Origin: Actinomycetota bacterium
Lineage (GTDB): Bacteria > Actinomycetota > Actinomycetes > Streptosporangiales > Streptosporangiaceae
DNA length: 7,458 bases
Assembly (NCBI GenBank): GCA_003168295.1
Contig: PMST01000129.1
Location: forward strand, 539-7,996
Direction: 5' to 3'
The notes beneath the pieces were generated by a model, which saw only the letters and a list, made by a program, of their open reading frames with translations, was not told the origin of the DNA and searched no databases. Below, one piece after another: positions 1 to 5,217 of this stretch. The translations under genes and the position numbers were made by a program. Positions within the stretch are counted from its first letter, which is position 1. The number at the start of each line of letters is the position of its first letter.

Positions 1-702
1 GGTGAGCAGAAGTGGGGTCAGCGTTCCGGCGTCGTGCTGCTGCTGCCGCACGGGTACGACGGGCAGGGACCCGACCACTCCTCCGCGCGGGTCGAGCGGT
101 TCCTCTCGCTGTGCGCGCAGGACAACATGACCGTGGCCATGCCGACCACGCCGGGCAACTACTTCCACCTGCTGCGCTGGCAGGGCCTGTCCGGCCGGCA
201 CAAGCCGCTCATCGTGTTCACCCCGAAGTCGATGCTCCGGCTGAAGGCGGCCACCTCGGCCGTCAGCGACTTCACCAGCGGGTCGTTCCAGCCGCTGATC
301 GGATCGGCGGCTTCCGGCGACGACGCCGGCGTCCGCCGGGTGCTGCTGTGCACGGGCAAGATCTACTACGATCTGGCCGCGCGCCGCCGGGCGGTCCAGG
401 AAGAATCGGGCCGTGGCGGCGAGACGGCCATCGCCCGGGTCGAGCGCCTGTACCCGCTGCCGGTCTCGGAGCTATGCACCGAACTGGCCCGCTACCCGAA
501 CGCTGAATCGGTCACCTGGGTGCAGGAGGAGCCGGCCAACATGGGGGCCTGGCCCACCATGGCACTGAAGCTCCCGCGGGTACTCGGCCGCGAGGTCGGC
601 GCGATCTCCCTGCCCGCGAGCTCGGCGCCCGCGGCCGGCTCGGCGGCCAAGCACGCCAGCACGCACCGGGAGATCATCGAGACCGCGATCCCCTCGGCCT
701 GA
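1..702 (+). CDS. kgd: 2-oxoglutarate decarboxylase/dehydrogenase multifunctional enzyme, C-terminal part
   Basis: This is the last 233 residues of a Kgd (OdhA/SucA-type) protein; the start lies left of the window. The full enzyme in actinobacteria is about 1,200 residues and fuses an E2-like domain to a thiamine-diphosphate E1 domain. It decarboxylates 2-oxoglutarate in the TCA cycle. The visible part is the transketolase C-terminal half of E1. Recognisable blocks are GVVLLLPHGYDGQGPDHSSA (from base 28), MPTTPGNYFHLLRWQ, PLIVFTPKSMLRLKAA, GKIYYDLAARR and WVQEEPANMGAW. These match the mycobacterial Kgd ending closely by memory. The frame is open from base 1 to the TGA at 700-702. That stop overlaps the ATG of the next small gene by one base, so the two are probably co-transcribed and translationally coupled. 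The protein is cytosolic. The identification is firm; the overall domain count is inferred from the family. Confidence 0.96.
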   Translation, partial: GEQKWGQRSGVVLLLPHGYDGQGPDHSSARVERFLSLCAQDNMTVAMPTTPGNYFHLLRWQGLSGRHKPLIVFTPKSMLRLKAATSAVSDFTSGSFQPLIGSAASGDDAGVRRVLLCTGKIYYDLAARRRAVQEESGRGGETAIARVERLYPLPVSELCTELARYPNAESVTWVQEEPANMGAWPTMALKLPRVLGREVGAISLPASSAPAAGSAAKHASTHREIIETAIPSA

Positions 703-881
703 TGTACTTCACCGACCGCGGCATCGAGGAACTTGAAGAGCGGCGCGGCGACGAGCAGGTCGCCGTGGCCTGGCTCGCCGAGCGGCTCCGCGATTTCGTG
801 AACCTCAACCCCGATTTCGACGTCGCCGTCGACCGGCTGGCCACCTGGCTAGCCCGGCTCGACGACGAAGAAGACCTTTAA
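702..881 (+). CDS. DUF6104 family small protein
   Basis: This 59-residue protein begins MYFTDRGIEELEERRGDEQV and ends in an acidic tail (LDDEEDL). Its ATG shares the A of the kgd stop codon (TGATG at 700-704), which suggests termination-reinitiation; no strong ribosome site precedes it. The pattern of helix-forming segments (GIEELEERRG, VAWLAERLRDFV, VDRLATWLARL) and the conserved central NPDFD match the actinobacterial DUF6104 family, which I recall as a frequent small gene next to kgd. No catalytic motif, signal peptide or membrane segment is visible, so it is likely a soluble all-alpha acidic protein. Function is unknown. A role as an accessory or regulatory peptide for 2-oxoglutarate metabolism is inference from the overlap alone. 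Confidence 0.85.
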   Translation: MYFTDRGIEELEERRGDEQVAVAWLAERLRDFVNLNPDFDVAVDRLATWLARLDDEEDL

Positions 882-970
882 GAACCCTTTCCGAACGGCC
901 CTGGTCCCAGCGCCAACCCAAGTGATCCGTGATGCGTGGGGGACGCGCCTCCGCCCCTCGCCCGCGCTCG

Positions 971-1006
971 CGATATGTCTTGACTTTGAGGGGATGAGAT
1001 ATATCG
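971..1006. promoter_or_regulatory. Inverted repeat, probable PadR operator
   Basis: Arms CGATATGTCT (971-980) and AGATATATCG (997-1006) are reverse complements with one mismatch and are separated by 16 bases. Each arm also contains an 8-base (near-)palindrome: GATATGTC at 972-979 and GATATATC at 998-1005, 26 bases apart. The repeat covers the candidate -35 and -10 boxes, so a bound protein would block transcription. PadR regulators commonly bind AT-rich dyads at their own promoters, and the padR gene is second in this operon. The site is seen; the assignment to this PadR is inferred. Confidence 0.6.
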
Positions 1007-1007
1007 T
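980..1007 (+). promoter_or_regulatory. Candidate housekeeping promoter of the DUF4097-padR operon
   Basis: A -35 box TTGACT (980-985) and a -10 box TATCGT (1002-1007) are separated by 16 bases, a good match to the principal sigma consensus of actinobacteria. Transcription would start near 1013-1016. That is essentially on the ATG at 1014 and favours translation from the later ATG at 1047, which has its own ribosome site. The promoter is embedded in the inverted repeat described as the PadR operator. Confidence 0.6.
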
Positions 1008-1031
1008 TTAGGTATGACGGGCGACCAGACG

Positions 1032-1038
1032 GGAAGGA
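1032..1038 (+). promoter_or_regulatory. Ribosome binding site deciding the DUF4097 start
   Basis: GGAAGGA sits 8 bases before ATG 1047. The in-frame ATG at 1014 has no such site and coincides with the predicted transcription start. This favours 1047 as the initiation codon. Confidence 0.6.
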
Positions 1039-1046
1039 CGGGTGGG

Positions 1047-1901
1047 ATGACGCAGTGGACCATTGAGGCTCCGACGAGCCTGAATTTTGACGATGTGAGC
1101 GGGCTCCGGGTCAGGCTCATCGCCGGGTCGGTGGCCGTGCTCGCCACGGACGGAAGGCCCTCGCTGGACGTAGCGGACATCTCGGGCGAACCGCTCAACG
1201 TGACCTACGAGGACGGCCTGCTGACCATCAGCCACGAGAACCTCACCTGGGAGGGACTGCTGAAGTGGCTGCGACCGCATCGGCATTCAGCCACGGTGAC
1301 CGTTACCGTACCCCGGAAATGCCAGACCCAGGTCGGCGTGGTCAGCGCGACCGCGGTGATGTCGGGTATGAGCGCGAGAGCATCGGTCAAGAGCGTCTCC
1401 GGCGGGATCACGCTGGATGGAGTGACCGGCGACGTCGACGCCAACACCTTGTCCGGGGCGCTTGAGGCGCAGGGGATCAATGGCAAGCTGAACTTCAACA
1501 CTGTGTCCGGCGACCTCACGCTGGCCGACGGCTGGCTGGAACGGCTGGACGCGAACGGGGTGAGCGGTGACGTGACGGCGGACATCGACCTCGATCCGCT
1601 CGGCGGCATGCAGGTCACCACGGTGTCGGGCGAAGTGACGCTCAGGCTCCCGGCCGAGGCCGACGCCCAGGTGAACCTGCACTCCCTGTCGGGCGACGTA
1701 CGCAGCGAATTCGCGGAGCTGAGCAGGTCATCGGCACCGGCCTCTCGTAGGGTTAGCGGTAACCTTGGCGCCGGCTCTGGTCACGTTTCCGTGACCACGA
1801 TGTCGGGCCGGGTCATGCTGCTCAGACGCGGCGAGCGCGGAACGGCGCCGCACCACGACCGGCCTGATAATGAGAATGAGATGGAAGGCGAAACCAGTTG
1901 A
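1047..1901 (+). CDS. DUF4097 family beta-repeat (toastrack-like) protein
   Basis: A 284-residue protein with no signal peptide and no membrane helix, so probably cytosolic. It starts MTQWTIEAPTSLNFDDVSGL, a typical DUF4097 opening. From about residue 104 it shows a ladder of short turns of the form [VLIM]-[STN]-G: VMSGM, SVSGG, GVTGD, TLSGA, GINGK, TVSGD, GVSGD, TVSGE, SLSGD, RVSGN and TMSGR. The segments between them are beta-prone, which indicates a repetitive right-handed beta fold. Residues 66-80 contain a Trp/Arg/His-rich insertion (LTWEGLLKWLRPHRH). The C-terminal 25 residues are charged and probably disordered. DUF4097/DUF2807-type domains elsewhere occur in envelope-stress proteins such as LiaX-like factors. 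The TGA at 1899-1901 overlaps the TTG start of padR, so the two genes are coupled. The molecular role is unknown; it may modulate the PadR partner or bind envelope components. Confidence 0.85.
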   Translation: MTQWTIEAPTSLNFDDVSGLRVRLIAGSVAVLATDGRPSLDVADISGEPLNVTYEDGLLTISHENLTWEGLLKWLRPHRHSATVTVTVPRKCQTQVGVVSATAVMSGMSARASVKSVSGGITLDGVTGDVDANTLSGALEAQGINGKLNFNTVSGDLTLADGWLERLDANGVSGDVTADIDLDPLGGMQVTTVSGEVTLRLPAEADAQVNLHSLSGDVRSEFAELSRSSAPASRRVSGNLGAGSGHVSVTTMSGRVMLLRRGERGTAPHHDRPDNENEMEGETS

Positions 1902-2989
1902 GTCCGGTATTCCGCCACGGCAGCCTCCGGCTGTACCTGCTCAGGCTGCTGGACGAGGAGCCTAGGCACGGCTACGAGGTCATCCGGCTGCTGCGCGACC
2001 GGTTCATGGGCGTGTACTCGCCCTCACCAGGCACGATTTACCCCCGGCTGGCCCGGCTCGAGGAAGAAGGCCTGGTCACTCACGACGAGGTAGACGGCCG
2101 CAAGGTCTACCGGATCACCGAGGCCGGCCGGGAAGAGCTCCGCAGCCGGAGCGACGAGCTCGACGAGCTCGAAGAAGAACTGTCCGCCTCGGTCAGCGAC
2201 ATCGTCCGCGAGGTCAGGGAGGACGTCCGGCAGACCGTACGCAGTCTGCGCGAGGAACTGACGTTCGCGGCCCGTGAGTCCCGCCGGGCGAGCAAGGACG
2301 CGGCCGCCGATGTTCTCGACCAGGCCAGGCAGGCACGCGAGCAGGCCGGACAAGCCGGGAAAGACGGGCGCGAGACGGCCAGGCAGGCCAAGGAGGACGC
2401 GCGCGACCAGGCCAGGCGGATCCGCGACGAAGTGCGGGAGCAGGTCAGGCAGGCCCGGGACCAGGCGCGCGAGCAGGCGCGGCGAGCCCGTGAGGACGCG
2501 AAGGAGCAAGGATGGCGATCCGGCGGCCAGGATGCGGGCTCCGAGGGCGCTCAGCGGGTGCACGAGCAGGCGCGGCGGCTGCACGAGGAAGCAGCGGGCG
2601 CACGGTTCGGTCCAGGCGAGCAGGACTGGGACACGCCGCCAGGATCACCGGGGCGGTCGGGCTGGACGGACTGGCCCGGGCGCCGCAGCTGGGAAGACTG
2701 GTCGCGTACCCGGGGTAGGCACGGCTGGGGCGAAGCGATCGACTTCGGGACCTTCCGCGACCTGGAACGGCTGGCCGTCCAGTTCACCGCCGACCTGAGG
2801 AAAATGGCCATGCAGTCATCTTCGGCCGGTGAGAACGTGATCACTGACCTGAGGACGATCCTGGAAGAAGCGCTCGAGCGAATCAAGAGCGAGATCTTCG
2901 GGTCGCCGCACGAGGCCCCCGCCTCCGCCCCCACCCCAAGTCCCGACGCGCCGGACCAGCCGTCACAAGAGCACCCTGAGCAAGGCTGA
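1898..2989 (+). CDS. PadR family transcriptional regulator with long hendecad helix
   Basis: A 363-residue protein, far longer than typical PadR proteins (about 100-220). It starts at TTG 1898, overlapping the previous stop; GGAAGG at 1883-1888 is a well-spaced ribosome site and no better start is in frame. Residues 5-82 are a clear PadR winged helix: LRLYLLRLLDEEPRHGYEVI, then SPGTIYPRLARLEEEGLV and a wing ending GRKVYRITEAGREEL. Residues 88-204 form a highly charged helix whose small or hydrophobic residues recur with 3-4-4 spacing (11-residue periodicity). Residues 206-277 are Gly/Arg-rich with seven Trp, including SGWTDWPGR and RSWEDWSRT. Residues 280-334 are helical again, and the tail is Pro/Ala-rich. 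It probably represses its own operon through the dyad at 971-1006. Family assignment is firm; ligand and signal are unknown. Confidence 0.93.
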   Translation: MSPVFRHGSLRLYLLRLLDEEPRHGYEVIRLLRDRFMGVYSPSPGTIYPRLARLEEEGLVTHDEVDGRKVYRITEAGREELRSRSDELDELEEELSASVSDIVREVREDVRQTVRSLREELTFAARESRRASKDAAADVLDQARQAREQAGQAGKDGRETARQAKEDARDQARRIRDEVREQVRQARDQAREQARRAREDAKEQGWRSGGQDAGSEGAQRVHEQARRLHEEAAGARFGPGEQDWDTPPGSPGRSGWTDWPGRRSWEDWSRTRGRHGWGEAIDFGTFRDLERLAVQFTADLRKMAMQSSSAGENVITDLRTILEEALERIKSEIFGSPHEAPASAPTPSPDAPDQPSQEHPEQG

Positions 2990-3027
2990 GGCGCGCCGAC
3001 TAAAGGTCGACGGGTTAGGCCGCTTAA

Positions 3028-3060
3028 GGGCGGCGGGCGGGCTAGGGCGGCGGGCTAGGG
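3028..3060 (+). repeat. Short G-tract tandem repeat between convergent genes
   Basis: Six runs of three G occur at 3028-3030, 3035-3037, 3039-3041, 3045-3047, 3052-3054 and 3058-3060, with spacers of 1 to 4 bases. The unit GGGCGGCGGG followed by CTA is imperfectly repeated. The run lies between the padR stop (2989) and the end of the convergent dehydrogenase gene (3079). The plus strand, which would be the padR transcript, carries the G tracts and could form a G-quadruplex. I see no classical hairpin-plus-T terminator in this 89-base gap. Confidence 0.6.
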
Positions 3061-3078
3061 CGGCTCAAGGGCGACCGG

Positions 3079-4047
3079 CTAGATGGTGAAGACGATCTTG
3101 CCGAAGAGGTCGCCCGCGATCATGGCCGCGAAGCCGTCGCGGGCCTGCGCCAGCGGCAGCACCCGGTCGATCGCCGGGCGCGCGCCGGTCTGTTCGCAGA
3201 ACCTGGCCAGGCGGCCCAGCTGATCACGGGAGCCCATCGTGGACCCGACCACGGACAGCTGCGTGAAGAAGACCCTCGTGAGTTCGGCCGGCGGTGCATC
3301 GCCGCTGGTCGCACCGGAAATAACGATCCGGCCGCCGGGCTTGAGCGACCGGACGGAATGCGCCCAGGTGGCCTGGCCCACGGTCTCCATCACCACGTCG
3401 ACTCGCTCCGGCAGCCTGGCTCCGGCCGCGAATACCTGATCGGCACCGAGTTCGAGGGCACGGTCACGCTTGGCCTCGGTCCGGCTCGTCGCCCAGATCC
3501 GGTAACCAGCCGCGCGGCCCAGCACGATCAGCGCGGTCGCCACCCCGCCGCCCGCGCCCTGCACGAGCACCGTCGCGCCGGGCTGGACGCCAGACTTGTC
3601 GAACAGCATCTTGTACGCGGTCAGGTAAGCCGTCGGCAGACAGGCCGCCTGCTCGAACGACAGCGCGGATGGCTTCGGCACCAGGTTGCGGCGCGGCACG
3701 CAGACCTGTTCGGCGAAGGCGCCGTCATAGCGTTCCGACAGCAGTGACCGGCGCGGATCGAGGGTCTCGTCACCGCCGCCCGCATCAAGGTCGGCTATCA
3801 CCGAATGCACGACGACTTCGTTGCCGTCCGCGTCGATCCCGGCCGCGTCACAGCCGAGCACGATCGGCAGCCGCTCCGCCGAGATACCCACCCCACGCAG
3901 GGTCCAGACATCATGGTGGTTCAGCGCGGCCGCCCGCACCGCTACCGTCGTCCACCCGTCGGGCGCCACCGGGTCCGGTCGCTCACCGAGCTCGAGGCCG
4001 GCCAGCGGATCTTCCGCGTCGATACGCACCGCAGTCGCAGCAAACAT
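3079..4047 (-). CDS. MDR-superfamily NAD(P)-dependent alcohol dehydrogenase/quinone oxidoreductase
   Basis: A 322-residue protein of the medium-chain dehydrogenase/reductase superfamily, usually labelled zinc-binding dehydrogenase. The GroES-like N-terminal domain (about residues 1-130) includes VRAAALNHHDVWTLRG, PIVLGCDAAG and DGAFAEQVCVP. The Rossmann domain follows with ACLPTAYLTAYKML, the nucleotide loop VLVQGAGGGVATA (about 161-172) and ATSRTEAKRDRALELGAD; the Arg after the second strand is compatible with NADPH. The end, KPGGRIVISGATSGDAP then GKIVFTI, is typical. The position of the usual catalytic-zinc Cys reads NHHD, and GCDAAG replaces the GHE motif, so zinc catalysis is doubtful. 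I chose ATG 4047 because homology begins there; the open frame extends to 4188 but that part is low-complexity. TAGGGT lies 7 bases before the ATG, so a leaderless start is possible. Substrate is unknown. Confidence 0.88.
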   Translation of the reverse strand: MFAATAVRIDAEDPLAGLELGERPDPVAPDGWTTVAVRAAALNHHDVWTLRGVGISAERLPIVLGCDAAGIDADGNEVVVHSVIADLDAGGGDETLDPRRSLLSERYDGAFAEQVCVPRRNLVPKPSALSFEQAACLPTAYLTAYKMLFDKSGVQPGATVLVQGAGGGVATALIVLGRAAGYRIWATSRTEAKRDRALELGADQVFAAGARLPERVDVVMETVGQATWAHSVRSLKPGGRIVISGATSGDAPPAELTRVFFTQLSVVGSTMGSRDQLGRLARFCEQTGARPAIDRVLPLAQARDGFAAMIAGDLFGKIVFTI

Positions 4048-4226
4048 GATCCACACCCTACAGAACCTCGATGCCGCGACCGGCGAGCGGAGGCGGGGGA
4101 AGGATGCGCGGAACGGGAAGGAGCCGAGGACGGGACCGGCTGCCGGAGGGCAGGGGGGCCGGAGGGCGGAAACTGATTCCGGAGACATTGGGGGCGCGCT
4201 TGCTGGTCATGGAGAGGCACGACAAA

Positions 4227-4244
4227 TGACGGGATCGGCCGTCA
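4227..4244. repeat. Perfect inverted repeat TGACGG-N6-CCGTCA
   Basis: Arms TGACGG (4227-4232) and CCGTCA (4239-4244) flank a 6-base loop GATCGG. It lies between the divergent dehydrogenase and CGNR genes, so it may be an operator for either, or simply a small hairpin. No binding protein can be named. Confidence 0.4.
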
Positions 4245-4390
4245 GGTTTATCCACTGGAGTGCGCGGAGCCGCGATGAAGGCGGGGGTGGCGCGGGTAAT
4301 CATTCTGCCGCGGATCGTCGGCGCGCTGCTGGCGTCGGCCGTGCCGATGGTGCAATACTCGATACCGTTAACCCGCCATTACATAACTAA

Positions 4391-4410
4391 CCTCCCTGCC
4401 ATCGGGGAGG
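4391..4410 (+). promoter_or_regulatory. Hairpin in the CGNR gene leader
   Basis: CCTCCC (4391-4396) can pair with GGGAGG (4405-4410) across an 8-base loop. It sits 18 bases before the GTG start at 4429, just upstream of the presumed ribosome site AGGGA (4418-4422). It could influence translation or be a protein site; the evidence is structural only. Two TAACC elements 19 bases apart (4369-4373 and 4388-4392) lie next to it. Confidence 0.35.
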
Positions 4411-4428
4411 AACAGCTAGGGAACGGGA

Positions 4429-5028
4429 GTGGATCTCAACTCCTACGCTGAACTCGCGGTACGGCTCGTGAACACGGCGGGCGCTGAGGGCCAAGACGGT
4501 GACCGGCTCACCAACCTGGAAGGGTTGCGCAACCTGGTCGCCGACCGACAGCACCTCAACTCCGGCGTGACCCGCAACGACCTTGAGGAGCTGCGGGATC
4601 TTCGCGCGGAGTTCCGCGCTTTCTTCGTCGCGTGTGCCGACGGCGACGGCGAGGACGCCGCCGCCCGGCTGAACGTGCTGCTCATCCAGCACCCGGTCCA
4701 CCCGCAGCTATCCGGGCACGACGATCAGCCGTGGCACGTGCACTACACCGAGAGCGGCTCGGTCTCGGACAAGTACGCCGCCGGGGCCGTGATGGGCCTC
4801 GCCGTCCGGCTCACCGACGTCGGCATCGAGCGGTTCGGCGTCTGCCAGGCGGCGGACTGCCAGGGCGTGTTCATCGACACCAGCACCACAGGCACCAGAC
4901 CCTACTGTTCGGACCGGTGCATGAATCGCGACAACGTTTCCCCGTTTCGCGCCGCCGATCGTTACATCAAGTTATTCCGGGGACATCCATGCGTGATGCC
5001 GGGCAGAGAGCCCAGGAAACCTCCTTAG
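4429..5028 (+). CDS. CGNR zinc-finger domain protein (probable transcriptional regulator)
   Basis: A 199-residue protein beginning at GTG 4429, with AGGGA six bases upstream. Residues 1-130 resemble the ABATE-type N-terminal domain that accompanies this finger: an opening YAELAVRLVNTAG, a DLEELRDLRAEFRAFF helix and a VMGLAVRLTDVGIERF segment. Residues 137-170 form the zinc finger: Cys139, Cys144, Cys160 and Cys164 in the order C-x4-C-x15-C-x3-C, with the signature VFIDTS before the second pair. The family's CGNR tetrad reads CMNR here (164-167). An Arg/Pro-rich tail follows. Such proteins are annotated as putative DNA-binding regulators, often of nearby genes. The divergent dehydrogenase is the obvious candidate target, but that is inference. 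Confidence 0.87.
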   Translation: MDLNSYAELAVRLVNTAGAEGQDGDRLTNLEGLRNLVADRQHLNSGVTRNDLEELRDLRAEFRAFFVACADGDGEDAAARLNVLLIQHPVHPQLSGHDDQPWHVHYTESGSVSDKYAAGAVMGLAVRLTDVGIERFGVCQAADCQGVFIDTSTTGTRPYCSDRCMNRDNVSPFRAADRYIKLFRGHPCVMPGREPRKPP

Positions 5029-5112
5029 GTTAGCAAACTGGGCTGTGACCTGCGTTATCAAAACGAAGCCAAGTTAATACTTCTCAGTTATGTCGATGAT
5101 CGGCCTCTATCG

Positions 5113-5131
5113 CGGGGCCACCCGGGTTTTT
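5113..5131 (+). terminator. Weak candidate intrinsic terminator after the CGNR gene
   Basis: CGGG (5113-5116) and CCCG (5121-5124) can pair across a GCCA loop, followed by GG and five T (5127-5131). The stem is only 4 base pairs, and it lies 85 bases after the CGNR stop. The orientation suits the plus-strand gene. It is plausible but weak. Confidence 0.35.
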
Positions 5132-5203
5132 GCTGGAAGCTGGCCGGGGTGAAGCGGCACGCCCCGTTCCGTCAAAATAAGGGCGCGGAGCCGTCGCTGG
5201 GAA

Positions 5204-5217
5204 CCGGCCTCAGCCGG
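5204..5217 (-). terminator. Small hairpin spanning the sodX stop codon
   Basis: CCGGC (5204-5208) and GCCGG (5213-5217) form a perfect 5-base-pair stem around a 4-base loop that contains the sodX stop codon (5210-5212). No T-run follows on the minus strand, so it may be a weak terminator or a 3' end stabiliser rather than a full intrinsic terminator. Confidence 0.3.

Larger units (their letters stand above)
4048..4428. other. Divergent intergenic region, no gene supported
   Basis: This 381-base spacer separates the minus-strand dehydrogenase from the plus-strand CGNR gene. Open frames crossing it are proline/arginine-rich and lack ribosome sites, so I accept none. It is purine-rich on the plus strand at 4080-4190. 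It holds a perfect 6-base inverted repeat at 4227-4244 and a locally AT-rich stretch at 4351-4392 that is the most likely place for the CGNR promoter. A hairpin lies at 4391-4410. No -35/-10 pair is good enough to name. Confidence 0.6.

Noticed and set aside
882..970. Possible terminator after the DUF6104 gene (GCGT-N5-ACGC around 933)
   Set aside because: Four-base stem with no T-run; indistinguishable from chance in GC-rich sequence.
2290..2520. Nucleotide tandem repeat or CRISPR-like array in padR
   Set aside because: The repetition follows the protein-level 11-residue pattern with codon variation; no conserved repeat and spacer structure.
2024..2584. Long antisense open frame (186 codons) opposite padR, leucine-rich and membrane-like
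   Set aside because: It is the complement of the Ala/Gln/Arg/Glu-rich helix codons; no ribosome site or recognisable domain, and padR itself is certain.
4048..4188. 47-codon N-terminal extension of the dehydrogenase
   Set aside because: Pro/Arg/Ser-rich low-complexity sequence before the conserved family start; no recognisable targeting signal.
3669..4390. Plus-strand open frames opposite and upstream of the dehydrogenase start
   Set aside because: Arg/Pro/Ala-rich compositions typical of shadow frames in GC-rich DNA; no start signals.
4260..4451. Short hydrophobic plus-strand frame before the CGNR gene (63 codons)
   Set aside because: Tempting as a leader peptide because of a hydrophobic stretch, but it overlaps the CGNR start in another frame and has no convincing ribosome site of its own.
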